From Achromobacter xylosoxidans (GTDB taxonomy: Bacteria; Pseudomonadota; Gammaproteobacteria; Burkholderiales; Burkholderiaceae_B): a stretch of 64,000 nt of DNA. Position 1 is the stretch's first letter. Every line of letters begins with the position of its first letter. A model generated the notes under the pieces. That model saw only the letters and a program-made list of their open reading frames with translations. It did no database searches and was not told the origin of the DNA. The stretch spans positions 1,302,001 to 1,366,000 of the forward strand of contig NZ_CP061008.1 of assembly GCF_014490035.1 (NCBI RefSeq), written 5' to 3'. Positions 52,452-61,785 of the stretch are shown here, one piece after another. The translations under genes and the position numbers were made by a program.

Positions 52452-53263
52452 CCCTGCAACTGCTGGTAGACCTCCTGCGACACGCGCAGCAGCTCGTCGC
52501 GGCTGACCGCGCCGGACAGCGCGTAGCCGAACTGTCCTTCGACCCAGTAGAACACCCGCACCGGGCCTTCCTGGGTGAACTGGAACGCGGTCTGCCCGCC
52601 CGCGGCTTCGCGGGTGACGTACAGCGTCAGGCGCTGGCCGTCGGCCGCGCCGTACATGAAGAGCGCGACAGGTCCCGCGCCGCCGGGCAGCAGGCGGCCG
52701 CCCACCAGCTCATAGCCGGCCTGCGACAGCGACGGCGGGCGCATGGTCGCGCCCATGCGCTTGGTCAGCCAGGTGACCAGGCCTTTTTCGTTGTCGGCGC
52801 CGACTTCCACGGGCCGGCCCATGTCGGGCGCGTAGACCGCGTGGGCGATGGCGGCGCGCTGGGCATAGCCGCCCGCGATGCGTTCGGGCGCGGCAGTCGC
52901 AAGCGTCGCCTGCAGTTGGCGGGCGTCCATGGCGCCGCGGGTGATCCAGGCGGCGCTGGCGCTGACGGCGGCGATGGCCACGCCGGCGGCCAGGGCGCGC
53001 CAGGGCCAGGGGTTCGCGGGCCGCGCCAGGGGCAGGCGCAGCGGCAGAGGTTCGTCCAGCACCGGGTCCAGCATGGCGTGCAGCAGGCGCCGTTGCTCGC
53101 GCCATTCGTCGACGCGGGCCTGGTCCTGCGGATGCGCGGCCAGGAAGGCCTCGACCTCGGCATGGCGCGTGGGCGGCAACTGGCCGTCCGCATAGGCATG
53201 CAGGTCGGCTTCGGTAATCGGGGTGCCCGCGCCGGGCACCGCATGGAGGCGTTTCTCGTTCAT
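52448..53263 (-). CDS. Membrane anti-sigma factor
   Basis: Anti-sigma factor of 271 residues encoded one base after its ECF sigma gene. The cytoplasmic part starts I-T-E-A-D-L-H-A-Y-A-D-G-Q-L-P and resembles zinc-type anti-sigma domains (RsiW class), but I see no H-x3-C-x2-C motif, so it is probably of the non-zinc kind. One membrane segment lies near residues 90-110 (L-A-A-G-V-A-I-A-A-V-S-A-S-A-A-W-I). The periplasmic remainder has V-F-Y-W-V-E-G-Q-F-G-Y-A-L. The signal it senses is unknown. Confidence 0.85.
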   Translation of the reverse strand: MNEKRLHAVPGAGTPITEADLHAYADGQLPPTRHAEVEAFLAAHPQDQARVDEWREQRRLLHAMLDPVLDEPLPLRLPLARPANPWPWRALAAGVAIAAVSASAAWITRGAMDARQLQATLATAAPERIAGGYAQRAAIAHAVYAPDMGRPVEVGADNEKGLVTWLTKRMGATMRPPSLSQAGYELVGGRLLPGGAGPVALFMYGAADGQRLTLYVTREAAGGQTAFQFTQEGPVRVFYWVEGQFGYALSGAVSRDELLRVSQEVYQQLQG

Positions 53264-53264
53264 G

Positions 53265-53777
53265 TCATTTCACGCGATGGAGCCTGCTGACGGTGTCGCG
53301 CGCCTGCATCTGCGCGCCCAGCTTCTCGCGCGCGCGCGACAGGCGCGACATGACCGTGCCCATCGGCACGTCCAGTATCCGGGCGGTTTCCTGATAGGAC
53401 AGGTCTTCCACGCATATCAGCAACAGCACTTCCCGCTGTTCGGCGGGCAGGGCTTGCAGGCAGCGGTCCAGGTCGCGCACCTCCAGGTGGTCGGTCTGCG
53501 TGGCGCGCACCGGGGCGTCGGGCAGTTCGCCCGGGGCGGTCTGTTCGGGCCGCCGGCTGCTGGCGCGCACGCCGTCGATGAAATGGTTATGCATGATGCC
53601 GAACATCCAGGCGCGCAGCTCGCCGCGCCGCTGCCATCGCGAATAGCGGCTCCATGCGCGCTCCAGCGTGTCCTGGACCAGGTCGTCGGCCCGATGGGGG
53701 TCGCCCGTCAGCCCGCGGGCGTAACGCCGCAGGCTGGGGATGCAGGCCAGGATCAGGGCTTCGTCTTCGGCGCGCAT
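53265..53777 (-). CDS. ECF sigma factor
   Basis: Extracytoplasmic function sigma factor of 170 residues. Region 2 includes DPHRADDLVQDTLERAWSRY and region 4 includes L-S-Y-Q-E-T-A-R-I-L-D-V-P-M-G-T-V-M-S-R-L-S-R-A. It lies between a small exported repeat protein and its anti-sigma gene on the minus strand. A GGAATAAA/CGTCT promoter upstream of the first gene is probably its own target, making the operon self-regulated. It belongs to the RpoE-like group, not the FecI group. Confidence 0.92.
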   Translation of the reverse strand: MRAEDEALILACIPSLRRYARGLTGDPHRADDLVQDTLERAWSRYSRWQRRGELRAWMFGIMHNHFIDGVRASSRRPEQTAPGELPDAPVRATQTDHLEVRDLDRCLQALPAEQREVLLLICVEDLSYQETARILDVPMGTVMSRLSRAREKLGAQMQARDTVSRLHRVK

Positions 53778-53807
53778 GGATTGCTGCGTTGGATGGCGGA
53801 CACCGGA

Positions 53808-54176
53808 TCAGGGCTTGGCGGCGTGCCAGATTTCCTTGAAGTTGTCGCCCGTCTTGTCGCCCGCCTTGGCGTCCTTGGAGAACGTGTACAGCGGCTTGCC
53901 CTTGCTGGCCCACTGCTTGGTGCCGTCGTCGCGGGTGATGATGGTCAGGTCGCCCATGGGCTTGGCGTCGGCGCTGGCCATGACGGGCGGCCAGATCTTG
54001 GCGCACTGGTCATTGCAGGCGCTCTTGCCGCCGGCATCCTTGTCGAAGGTGTAAAGCGTCATGCCGGCGCTGTTGACCAGCACGCCGTCCTGGGTCTTGA
54101 CGGCCTGGGCCTGGGCGCCGGCCGAAAACAGGGCGGCGGCGGAGATGGCCAGGGCTGCGGCGATGTGTTTGCGCAT
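53808..54176 (-). CDS. COG4315-type exported protein with two Y-T-F-x-K-D repeats
   Basis: Small periplasmic protein of 122 residues with a signal peptide ending A-Q-A near residue 24. It carries two copies of the Yx(F/W/Y)xxD motif, L-Y-T-F-D-K-D and L-Y-T-F-S-K-D, and a paired-Cys segment K-S-A-C-N-D-Q-C-A-K-I-W-P-P, all features of the COG4315 family. It is the first gene ahead of an ECF sigma/anti-sigma pair. Members are poorly characterised; an envelope-stress role fits the context. Confidence 0.85.
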   Translation of the reverse strand: MRKHIAAALAISAAALFSAGAQAQAVKTQDGVLVNSAGMTLYTFDKDAGGKSACNDQCAKIWPPVMASADAKPMGDLTIITRDDGTKQWASKGKPLYTFSKDAKAGDKTGDNFKEIWHAAKP

Positions 54177-54222
54177 GGTGTGCCTCGTACGTAGATAGGG
54201 AAATTGGGAGACTGCCCCCTAC

Positions 54223-54249
54223 AGACGCTGCCGGTCCCGGCTTTATTCC
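54223..54249 (-). promoter_or_regulatory. ECF-type promoter of the sigma operon
   Basis: Minus strand GGAATAAA (54249-54242) and CGTCT (54227-54223), 17 bases between GGAAT and CGTCT, the shape of an ECF promoter. It gives a leader of about 40 bases. The -35 lies in the loop of a perfect hairpin (54236-54256, CCCGGCT and AGCCGGG arms) that may also end GNAT transcription. Confidence 0.6.
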
Positions 54250-54276
54250 AGCCGGGCTGAAAGAAGTTGCAAAGGG

Positions 54277-54741
54277 TCAGCCGGCCGGCCGGACCGCGCC
54301 GGGCTCGTGACGCATTTCATATTCCAGGTCGGTCTCCTCCACGGGGATGAAGCCCAGCGCTTCGTAGAGACGCCGGGCAGGGTTGCCCTTGAGCACGCTC
54401 AGGGTGACGGGGACGCCTTCGGCGTCGGCTTCGTCCAGCACGCCTTCCAGCAGGCGGCGGCCCAGCCCGCGGCCCTGGAAGGCGGGGTCGATCTGGATCT
54501 GCACGATGCGCCAGCCGGCCGGGTCGCGGCCGTGCTTGAACAGACCGGCGGGCCGGCCGTCCAGCCAGACGATGCGGGCGTCCTCGAAGCGGTAACGGAT
54601 GCGGGCCAGGTGGTGGTCGTCATCCAGCGGCGCGCCCGCGCGTTGCAGGTGTTCCTGCATGGTGGTCTTGCGCAGGGTAAGCAGGAAGGGCAGGTCGTCT
54701 TCGGTGGCGGGTTGCAACGCCAGGGAGCAGGTCTGGGTCAT
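54277..54741 (-). CDS. GNAT-family acetyltransferase
   Basis: Acetyl-CoA-dependent N-acyltransferase fold of 154 residues. The acetyl-CoA loop is Q-G-R-G-L-G-R-R-L-L-E-G-V, preceded by strand I-V-Q-I-Q-I-D-P and followed by N-P-A-R-R-L-Y-E-A-L-G-F. The substrate is unknown. It stands between the ECF operon and the large catabolic operon, on the same strand as both. Confidence 0.85.
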   Translation of the reverse strand: MTQTCSLALQPATEDDLPFLLTLRKTTMQEHLQRAGAPLDDDHHLARIRYRFEDARIVWLDGRPAGLFKHGRDPAGWRIVQIQIDPAFQGRGLGRRLLEGVLDEADAEGVPVTLSVLKGNPARRLYEALGFIPVEETDLEYEMRHEPGAVRPAG

Positions 54742-54905
54742 GGAAGCGGAGGAGGTAGGGCGTCCGGCTGCCGCGCCGACGCGATTATCAGGTTATAGAG
54801 CGGTTGCGCGGCGGACGCCAGTCCGCTGGCGCCCGCCGCGTTGACCAGGCCCCTCGACCCGGTCCTTCAAGCTGGTCCTTCAAGCCAGCCCTTTGAACCG
54901 GCCCT

Positions 54906-55949
54906 TCAGGCCGCGCCGCCGTTGCGCGCGCACTCCCACCCCAGCTCGGCCAGCGGTTCCACCTTGGCGCCCATGCTCTGGGCGTCGTCGGCCGCGGCGT
55001 TGCCGCCCGAGGCGCGCGCGGCAACGCCCTGCAGGATGGCGGCCATGCGGAAGAAACTGTAGCCCAGGTAGAAGCCCCAGTCGGACACGCCGGCCAGCCC
55101 GCGCGCCTGGCAATACGCGGCCACGGCCTCGCTTTCGGTGGGGATGCCCAGCGCGCCGAGATCGGATCCGGCCACGCCGCGCCATAGCTGCGGCGATACG
55201 CGCCAGCACATGCAGTAATAGGCCAGGTCCGCCAGCGGGTGTCCCAGGGTGGAAAGCTCCCAGTCCAGCAGGGCCAGCGCGCGGGGCTCGGTGGGATGGA
55301 AGATCAGGTTGTCCAGCCGGAAATCGCCATGCACCAGGCGGGTCTCGTCGCTGGCGGGAATGTTGCGGGGCAACCAGTCGATCAGCGATTCCATGGCGGG
55401 CAGGTCGGCCGCCGGCCGGCTTTCGCGGTATTGCCGCGTCCAGCGCGAGATCTGGCGGGCGTAATAGTTGCCGGGACGGCCATAGTTTTCGAGGCCCAGC
55501 GCCGCGTAGTCCAGCTCGTGCAGGGCGGCGAGCACGCGGCTGGTTTCCGCGTAGATGGCGCCCCGTTCGGCCCGGTCCAGCCCCGGCAGGCTCGGGTCGA
55601 CGAAGCTGCGGCCCTGCACGTAGTCCATCAGGTAAAACGGCGTGCCGAGCAGGCTGCCGTCGGCGCAATAGTCCAGCATGCGCGGCACGGGCACCTCGCT
55701 GCGCGCCAGCGCCCGCATGACCTGGAACTCGCGGTCGATGGCGTGCGCCGAGGGCAGCAGCTTGCCCGCGGGCTGCTTGCGCAGCACGTACTGGCCGCCG
55801 CCTGTGGTTACGACGTAGGTCGGATTCGACTGGCCGCCGGCCAGGCGGCGCAACGCCACTTCCTCCGCCCGCCCCGCATACCCCGCACGCACCAGATAGG
55901 CGGCCAGCGCGTCCTGGCCGTCGAGGACGTCCGCTGCCGCGTCCGTCAC
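54906..55949 (-). CDS. APH/choline-kinase-fold phosphotransferase (ACAD10/LvaA-like)
   Basis: Kinase-like protein of 347 residues. The GTG start at 55949 overlaps the acyl-CoA dehydrogenase stop (GTGA). Motifs are G-G-Q-S-N-P-T-Y in the nucleotide loop, L-R-K-Q-P-A-G, the catalytic H-G-D-F-R-L-D-N-L and metal-binding [16 protein letters not shown]. This subgroup corresponds to the kinase half of ACAD10/11 and to LvaA, which phosphorylate 4-hydroxyacyl-CoA. The dehydrogenase beside it supports that role here. It is the last gene of the operon. Confidence 0.88.
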   Translation of the reverse strand: MTDAAADVLDGQDALAAYLVRAGYAGRAEEVALRRLAGGQSNPTYVVTTGGGQYVLRKQPAGKLLPSAHAIDREFQVMRALARSEVPVPRMLDYCADGSLLGTPFYLMDYVQGRSFVDPSLPGLDRAERGAIYAETSRVLAALHELDYAALGLENYGRPGNYYARQISRWTRQYRESRPAADLPAMESLIDWLPRNIPASDETRLVHGDFRLDNLIFHPTEPRALALLDWELSTLGHPLADLAYYCMCWRVSPQLWRGVAGSDLGALGIPTESEAVAAYCQARGLAGVSDWGFYLGYSFFRMAAILQGVAARASGGNAAADDAQSMGAKVEPLAELGWECARNGGAA

Positions 55950-57169
55950 GATTGCGCCCCGGCCGGGTCCTGCGCCTGCCAATGCCAGAAGTCGTCGCCT
56001 TCGTCCATCAGGAACCGCGCCAGCACCATCTTGTGCACTTCCGAGGCGCCGTCGACCAGCCGTGCCTGGCGCGCGTAGCGGTAGATCCAGGCCAGCGCCG
56101 TATCGCGCGAATAGCCGCGCGCGCCGGTCAGCTGGATGGCGGTGTCGACCGCCTTGTGCAGCGTTTCGGAGACGACGATCTTCGCCATCGAGACCTCCTT
56201 GCGCGCGTAGCTGCCCTGGTCCAAGGCGACCGCGGCGCGCATCGTCAGCAGGCGGCCGATCTCGATCGCCATGGCGCATTCGCCCAGCATCCATTGCACG
56301 CCTTCGCGTTCGGCCAGCGCGGTGCCGAAGCTCTGGCGGGTTGCGACGTAGTCGCGCGCGATCGCCAGGGAGCGGCGGGCCAGCCCCAGCCAGCGCATGC
56401 AATGCGTCAGCCGCGCGGGCCCCAGCCGGATCTGCGTGACCTTCAGGCCGTCGCCCACGCCGAGCAGGCGGTTCTCGTCGGGGATCTCCAGCCCGTCGAA
56501 CACCAGTTCGCAATGGCCGCCGTGTTCCTCCGGACCCATGATGGGGATGCGCCGTTCGATGCGCCAGCCGGGCTGGTCCGCGTCGAAGAGAAAGGCCGTC
56601 AGGCCCTTGCGCGGATCGTCCGAGGTCTTGGCCATCAGGATGAAGTGTTGCGCCACGCCCGCGCCGGTGATGAACCACTTCTTGCCATGCACCCGCCACT
56701 TGCCGTCCTGCAGGGTGGCGGTGGTGCGCATCATGGACGGGTCGGAGCCGCTGCCCGGATGCGGTTCGGTCATGGCGAACGAGGAGCGCACCTTGCCGTC
56801 CACGATGGGCTGCAGCCAGCGCGCCTTCTGCGCCTCGGTGGCGACTTTTTCCAGCACCATCATGTTGCCGTCGTCGGGCGCCGCGCTGTTGAACACCACC
56901 GGCCCGAAGATCGACACGTTCATCTCTTCGTAGCAGGCCGCCATGCCGACGCGCGACAGGCCCTGGCCGCCGCGTTCGCGCGGCATCTGCAGGGCCCACA
57001 GCCCGGCTTCGCGCGCGCGGCGGCGCAGCGGCTGCAAGACTTCCTCGCGGATGTTCTCGTGTTCGTCGTAGGAGGACGGGTCCGCCTCCACCGGCAGGAT
57101 ATGCGTCTCGACAAAGTCCTTGATGCGCCGGCGATAGCTTTCGATTTCTGGCGTGAGGCTGAAGTCCAT
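55946..57169 (-). CDS. Acyl-CoA dehydrogenase (ACAD10/LvaC-like)
   Basis: FAD-dependent acyl-CoA dehydrogenase of 407 residues. Visible features are A-C-Y-E-E-M-N, F-A-M-T-E-P and [10 protein letters not shown] in the flavin domain, [15 protein letters not shown] in the substrate helix and [14 protein letters not shown] near the end. Coupled by a 4-base overlap to an APH-type kinase, it matches the separate-gene form of ACAD10/11. Those process phosphorylated 4-hydroxyacyl-CoA rather than doing plain beta-oxidation. The specific substrate is not known. Confidence 0.9.
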   Translation of the reverse strand: MDFSLTPEIESYRRRIKDFVETHILPVEADPSSYDEHENIREEVLQPLRRRAREAGLWALQMPRERGGQGLSRVGMAACYEEMNVSIFGPVVFNSAAPDDGNMMVLEKVATEAQKARWLQPIVDGKVRSSFAMTEPHPGSGSDPSMMRTTATLQDGKWRVHGKKWFITGAGVAQHFILMAKTSDDPRKGLTAFLFDADQPGWRIERRIPIMGPEEHGGHCELVFDGLEIPDENRLLGVGDGLKVTQIRLGPARLTHCMRWLGLARRSLAIARDYVATRQSFGTALAEREGVQWMLGECAMAIEIGRLLTMRAAVALDQGSYARKEVSMAKIVVSETLHKAVDTAIQLTGARGYSRDTALAWIYRYARQARLVDGASEVHKMVLARFLMDEGDDFWHWQAQDPAGAQS

Positions 57170-57183
57170 GTTGCGTCCCGGAG

Positions 57184-57945
57184 TCAAAGCGTGGAAATGA
57201 GATGTCCGCCGTCCGCCACCAGGACCGACCCGGTCATGAAGGAAGAGGCGTCGGAAGCCAGCAGCAGCAGGGGAGCCGACAGCTCCCGCGCCTGCCCGAG
57301 CCGGCGCTGCGGCACGCGCCGGATCAGCGCCTGCCCCGCGTCGCTGGCGAAGAATTCGCGGTTCAGGTCGGTTTCGATGTAGCCCGGCGCCAGCGCATTG
57401 ACGCGGATGCCGTGGCGCGCCCATTCCAGCGCCAGGGCCTGCGTCAGCTGGATCAGGGCGGCCTTGGAGGCTGCGTAGGCGGGCACCTGCTGGGCCACCC
57501 GCAGCCCGAGGATGGAGGCGATGTTGATGATGCTGCCGCCGCCGTGCGCCTGCATGTGGCGCCCGGCTGCCTGCGCCACGCGCCAGGTGCCGTTGAGATT
57601 GACGTCGATCACGTCCATCCAATCGGCTTCGGTGTGTTCCAGCGCCGGCCGTGTGGCCGTGACGCCGGCGTTGTTGACCAGGATGTCGATGGTGCCGCCC
57701 AGGCGCTCGGATGCGGCATCGAACAGGCTGGCGACGCTGTCGGGCTGGGTCACGTCCAACGCGATGGCGCATGCCCGCCGGTCGGGGGCGGCCAGCTCCG
57801 CGGCCAGTTGCTCGCCGGCCTGCAGCCTGCGTCCGGCCAGGGCCACGTGCGCGCCCGCCGCGGACAGGGTGCGCGCGAACTCCGCGCCCAGGCCGCCGAA
57901 GGCGCCGGTCACCAGGGCCCGCTTGTTGCGTAGGTCCTCGAACAT
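57184..57945 (-). CDS. Short-chain dehydrogenase/reductase
   Basis: NAD(P)-dependent SDR of 253 residues with the Rossmann motif T-G-A-F-G-G-L-G near residue 14, N-N-A-G, and the active-site Y-A-A-S-K. The C-terminus ends [13 protein letters not shown], classical for FabG-like members. With the kinase and acyl-CoA dehydrogenase downstream it could interconvert a keto- and hydroxyacyl group, as LvaD does in levulinate catabolism. The substrate is inferred from context only. Confidence 0.9.
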   Translation of the reverse strand: MFEDLRNKRALVTGAFGGLGAEFARTLSAAGAHVALAGRRLQAGEQLAAELAAPDRRACAIALDVTQPDSVASLFDAASERLGGTIDILVNNAGVTATRPALEHTEADWMDVIDVNLNGTWRVAQAAGRHMQAHGGGSIINIASILGLRVAQQVPAYAASKAALIQLTQALALEWARHGIRVNALAPGYIETDLNREFFASDAGQALIRRVPQRRLGQARELSAPLLLLASDASSFMTGSVLVADGGHLISTL

Positions 57946-57979
57946 GCTTGTTCTCCTTCGGGCGATGCCGCCGCGCGGG

Positions 57980-58372
57980 TCAGGCAGGCTTGTACGCCGA
58001 CGCTTCCACTTCGATCAGCCACTCGGGCCGGGCCAGGGCGCGCACCACGACCAGCGTCGCGGCGGGGCGGGCCTCGCCCAGATAGGCCAGCCTGACGGGG
58101 CCGAGCAGCGGCAGCTGGCTCTCGTCCGTGATGTAGGTCACGACCTTGACCAGATCGCCCGCATGCATTCCCGCGGCCTCCAGCATGGCCTGGATGTTGC
58201 GCCAGGCGGCATGGGCCTGGGCTTCGAAGCCCAGGGCGAGCGCGCCTTGGGACGATACTCCCACCTGGCCGGCAATGTGCAGCCAGCGTCCGGCGCCTTC
58301 GGTCAGCACGCCCTGGCTGTAGGGGCCCAGCGGGGCGCAGACGCCCGCGGGATTGAGTGGTTGGCCTGCCAT
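57980..58372 (-). CDS. RidA/YjgF-family protein
   Basis: Small Rid-family protein of 130 residues. The key Arg is in A-R-P-A-A-T-L-V-V-V-R-A-L, followed by the conserved Glu in L-I-E-V-E-A-S-A, so enamine/imine deaminase activity is possible. L-G-P-Y-S-Q-G-V and I-A-G-Q-V-G at the start are typical. Operon-encoded members often act in catabolism of nitrogen compounds, which suggests the substrate here contains an amine or amide. Confidence 0.9.
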   Translation of the reverse strand: MAGQPLNPAGVCAPLGPYSQGVLTEGAGRWLHIAGQVGVSSQGALALGFEAQAHAAWRNIQAMLEAAGMHAGDLVKVVTYITDESQLPLLGPVRLAYLGEARPAATLVVVRALARPEWLIEVEASAYKPA

Positions 58373-58391
58373 AAGGACTCCTCGTGAAAGA

Positions 58392-59261
58392 TCAGGCCCG
58401 GCCCGCGCCGGGCAGCAGCAGATCGAGCGTCTTGTTGAACAGCGGATAGCTTCCGCCCGCGAAATCGGTCAGCAGATCGAAATGGTTGCGCTGCGGCACC
58501 ACCAGGTTTTCGACCGCGTAGCCATGGCTGGCGCAATGCTGCGAGAAGTCCCGGCTTTGCCCGCGAAAGCCCTCGGTTTCCAGGGCGCCAGCCGCGAACA
58601 CCATGGGCACTTCGTACAGCGCGGCGCGCTGGTACAGCCCAAGGCTGCGGGCTTCGGCCGCGCTCATGTGGAGATCGCGGTTGATGGAAGTGCGCAGCAG
58701 CGGCTCAAGATCGAACAGGCCGCTCAGGCCCACATAGCCGCGTATCCTGCCCGCCAGGGCGGGAACCAGGTCGCGGCACAGCGCGCGGGCGGCCATGTGT
58801 CCGCCCGCGGAGTGGCCGGACAGCACGATGCGGCTGGCGTCGTAGCCGTGGCGTTCGCCCTGCGCGGTCAGCCAGGAGACGGCGGTACAGGCTTCGTCGA
58901 CGATCGCGGAGACGCTTGCGTGCGGCGCCAGCGTGTAGTTGGGCAGCGCCACCGCGACGCCGCGCGCCAGGTACTCGTCGGCGATGAATGAAAAGCCGTG
59001 CTTGTCCAGCGCGCGCCAATAGCCTCCGTGGATGAAGACCAGCAGCGGCGGCGCCGGCACGTCGGGAACGAACAGGTCCAGCACGCTCGAGGGCCGTTCG
59101 CCGAAGCGCAGGTCCAGGCGCGCCTCGCGCCGGCGGCGCGTGTCCGCGCTGCGGCGCGCATAGGTAAAGTAGATCTCCTCGCGTTCGGGATGCCGGGCGC
59201 GCAGGTTGTACTGCGCTTCCTGCTCCGGATCGATCGCCTGCTCCTGGGAAGAACATGTCAT
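58392..59261 (-). CDS. Alpha/beta hydrolase, kynurenine-formamidase-like
   Basis: Hydrolase of 289 residues with oxyanion motif F-I-H-G-G-Y-W-R, nucleophile elbow S-G-H-S-A-G-G-H and late His in P-Q-R-N-H-F-D. The H-G-G-Y-W form is typical of AFMID/BNA7-type kynurenine formamidases and related amide hydrolases. No kynurenine gene is near; kynU lies 46 kb away. It more likely opens an amide or ester in the operon's unknown substrate. GGAG precedes the ATG by about 13 bases. Confidence 0.87.
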   Translation of the reverse strand: MTCSSQEQAIDPEQEAQYNLRARHPEREEIYFTYARRSADTRRRREARLDLRFGERPSSVLDLFVPDVPAPPLLVFIHGGYWRALDKHGFSFIADEYLARGVAVALPNYTLAPHASVSAIVDEACTAVSWLTAQGERHGYDASRIVLSGHSAGGHMAARALCRDLVPALAGRIRGYVGLSGLFDLEPLLRTSINRDLHMSAAEARSLGLYQRAALYEVPMVFAAGALETEGFRGQSRDFSQHCASHGYAVENLVVPQRNHFDLLTDFAGGSYPLFNKTLDLLLPGAGRA

Positions 59262-59279
59262 CGCTTCACCTGTCTCCTG

Positions 59280-59993
59280 TCAGGCGCCCAGATAGGCAGC
59301 CTGTACCCGTGTATCGTCGCGCAGCGCCTGGGCGCTGCCCGAATACGCCACCCGGCCTTCCTGCAGCACGTAGCCGTAGTCCGCGGCGCTCAAGGTCAGC
59401 CTGGCGTTCTGTTCGGCGATGAACAGCGTCAGCCCTTCCTGCTTGAGCCGCCGCAGCGACAGGAAGATGTCCTTCACGACCAGGGGCGCCAGGCCCATGG
59501 AAGGTTCGTCCAGCATCAGCAGGCGCGGGCTGCTCATCAGGGCCCGGCCGATCGCGACCATCTGCTGCTCGCCGCCGGACAGCGTTCCCGCAGCCTGGCG
59601 GGCGCGTTCGGACAGCCGCGGGAACAGGTCCAGGACGAAGTCCAGATTGCGGCGGAATTCCGACTGACGGCGTTGCTTCAGCAGCTTGTAGCCGCCCATT
59701 TCCAGGTTTTCGCTGACCGACAGCGGCGCGAACACGCGTCGGCCTTCGGGCACCAGGACGATGCCGCGGTCGACGATGCTGTCCGCCGATAGCGTCTCTA
59801 TCGCTTCGCCTTCGAAGCGCACACTGCCGCGCAGGGGGCGCAGCAGGCCGCTCAGGCTGCGCATGACGGTGGTCTTGCCGGCGCCGTTGGCGCCGAGCAG
59901 GCAGCCTATCTGCCCGGCGGGAATCTCCAGGCTGGTTTCCCGCAAGACGTCGCCGGCGCCATACGAGGCGCACAGGTTGGTGATTTCAAGCAT
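59280..59993 (-). CDS. Branched-chain-type ABC transporter ATPase LivF
   Basis: ATPase of 237 residues with Walker A GANGAGKTTV, signature LSGGEQQM and Walker B LLMLDEPSMGL, the LivF pattern. It overlaps the LivG-type gene by 8 bases. The importer pairs with catabolic enzymes, so the substrate is probably an organic acid or amide, not necessarily an amino acid. No binding-protein gene is in the window; it may lie beyond the right edge. Confidence 0.93.
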   Translation of the reverse strand: MLEITNLCASYGAGDVLRETSLEIPAGQIGCLLGANGAGKTTVMRSLSGLLRPLRGSVRFEGEAIETLSADSIVDRGIVLVPEGRRVFAPLSVSENLEMGGYKLLKQRRQSEFRRNLDFVLDLFPRLSERARQAAGTLSGGEQQMVAIGRALMSSPRLLMLDEPSMGLAPLVVKDIFLSLRRLKQEGLTLFIAEQNARLTLSAADYGYVLQEGRVAYSGSAQALRDDTRVQAAYLGA

Positions 59994-60765
59994 CGGGCAT
60001 GTCCTCCCCGAGATAGGCCTTCAGGACCAGGGGATCGACGCGCACCGCGTCGGCCTGGCCTTCGGCGATCTTGCGGCCGTAGTTCAGGACCAGGATGTCG
60101 TCGCACAGCTGCATGACGAAGCTCATGTTGTGCTCGACCAGCAGCACGGTCACCCCGCTGGCGTTCACTTCGCGTATGACCTGGGCCACCTGCGCCACTT
60201 CGGCATGCGGCACGCCCGCGACCGGTTCGTCCAGCAGCAGCAAGGTGGGATCGGCGGCCAGGGCGCGGGCGATTTCCAGGATCTTGGCCTGGCCGAAGCT
60301 CAGGTCCGCCGCCAGCACATCGGCGTGGCGGGCCAGATGCAGCTGTTCCAGCCGCTGCATCGCGATGTCGCGCATCTGCCGTTCGTCGCGGCGCTGGCGC
60401 GGCGTGCGCAGCATGCAGGCCCACAGGCCGGAGCCGAAGCGCGCATGGCAGCCCACCATGACGTTCTCCAGCACCGTCAAGTCCTTGAAGATCTGCAGGT
60501 TCTGGAAGGTGCGGGCGATGCCCAGCCTGACGCGCTGGTGCGGCGGCAGACCCCGCACCGAGCGGCCGCGAAAGCGTACGTCGCCGCTCCCCGGCAGCAG
60601 CAGGCCCGCGACGATGTTGAACAAGGTGCTCTTGCCCGCGCCATTGGGGCCGATGAGGCCCTTGATCTGCCCTTGTTTCAGGTCGAAGGACAGGTCGGCA
60701 AGCGCGGCCAGCCCGCCGAAATTGATGCCCAGGTCCCGCACCGACAGGAAATCGTGATCAGCCAT
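59986..60765 (-). CDS. Branched-chain-type ABC transporter ATPase LivG
   Basis: ATPase of 259 residues with Walker A GPNGAGKSTL near residue 40, the LivG-type signature L-S-F-G-Q-A-K-I, Walker B LLLLDEPVAGV and the switch V-E-H-N-M. A linker with Q-R-R-D-E-R-Q-M precedes the signature. It overlaps the permease gene by 8 bases and the LivF gene by 8 bases. Confidence 0.93.
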   Translation of the reverse strand: MADHDFLSVRDLGINFGGLAALADLSFDLKQGQIKGLIGPNGAGKSTLFNIVAGLLLPGSGDVRFRGRSVRGLPPHQRVRLGIARTFQNLQIFKDLTVLENVMVGCHARFGSGLWACMLRTPRQRRDERQMRDIAMQRLEQLHLARHADVLAADLSFGQAKILEIARALAADPTLLLLDEPVAGVPHAEVAQVAQVIREVNASGVTVLLVEHNMSFVMQLCDDILVLNYGRKIAEGQADAVRVDPLVLKAYLGEDMPDA

Positions 60766-61774
60766 GGCGCACCTTTCCCTTCGTTGCCGCTACCGGGGCT
60801 GCGGGCAGGCTTGCGGAGCGCCGGCACAGCCGCTGCGCCAGTCCTGCCAACCCGCCCGGGAAGAACATCAGGACCAGGATCATGCCCAGCCCGAACAGCA
60901 GCAGCTCCACGTCGTGGAAGGCGCGCAGCAGTTCCGGCACCGCGGTGTAGACCAGCGCGCCGAACAGCGGTCCCCAGTACTTGCCCCAGCCTCCGACCGC
61001 GACCATGACCAGCAGCAGCACCGACGCGGAGAAACTGAAGGTTTCCGGCGACGCGAACTGGTTGAAGTGGACATAAAACGTGCCCGCCAGGGCCGCGACC
61101 GCGGCGCAGAGCACGAATACCACCACCTTGAGCGCATAGGTGTTGATGCCCAGGCTGGCCGCGCCGACCTCGCTGCCGGCCACGCTGATCATGGCGCGGC
61201 CGATGCGCGAGCGGGTCAGGTTGAGGAAGCCCCACATCAGCAAGAGGCCCGCGGCCCAGGCCAGATAGAAGAAGCGCCGGTCGGTATCGAAGGCATAGCC
61301 CGCGATGGTGATGGGCTCAACCCCCGACAGGCCGTTGGGGCCGCCCGTGAAGTCCACCAGTTCGACGAACAGCACGGACAGGATGGCGTTGAATCCCAGC
61401 GTTGCCATTGCCAGGTAGTGCCCCCGCAGCCGCAGCACGGGCAGGGCGATCAACAGCGCCGCCGTGCTTGCGATCGCCAGCGCGGCCGGGATGGAGGCGA
61501 GCGCGGGAAGGCCGTACTTGGCCGACAAGGCGCCGCTGACATAGGCGCCCAGGCCGAAGAAGCCGGCCTGGCACATGGAGATTTGTCCGCAGTAGCCCAT
61601 CAACAGGTTGAGGCTGGCGATCAGCATCAGGTTGATGCTGAACGTCACCGCCAGGCCCACGGCATAGCTGTTCGGCGCCACCAGCGGAAACAGCAGGAAC
61701 AGGCCCCACAGCGCCAGCAGGATGCGCAGATCGTGGCGCGCGCCGTCCCCGGGCGGATGGATTTCGGATTTCAT
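60758..61774 (-). CDS. Branched-chain-type ABC transporter permease LivM
   Basis: Permease of 338 residues with about nine hydrophobic segments. The ATG at 61774 is preferred to a GTG two codons upstream because AAGGGGG fits its spacing better. Family signatures are L-L-M-G-Y-C-G-Q-I-S-M-C-Q-A-G-F-F-G-L-G and S-E-V-G-A-A-S-L-G-I-N in the ATPase-contact loop. It pairs with the LivH-type permease encoded upstream. Confidence 0.92.
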   Translation of the reverse strand: MKSEIHPPGDGARHDLRILLALWGLFLLFPLVAPNSYAVGLAVTFSINLMLIASLNLLMGYCGQISMCQAGFFGLGAYVSGALSAKYGLPALASIPAALAIASTAALLIALPVLRLRGHYLAMATLGFNAILSVLFVELVDFTGGPNGLSGVEPITIAGYAFDTDRRFFYLAWAAGLLLMWGFLNLTRSRIGRAMISVAGSEVGAASLGINTYALKVVVFVLCAAVAALAGTFYVHFNQFASPETFSFSASVLLLVMVAVGGWGKYWGPLFGALVYTAVPELLRAFHDVELLLFGLGMILVLMFFPGGLAGLAQRLCRRSASLPAAPVAATKGKVRHG

Positions 61775-61785
61775 CGTCACCCCCT

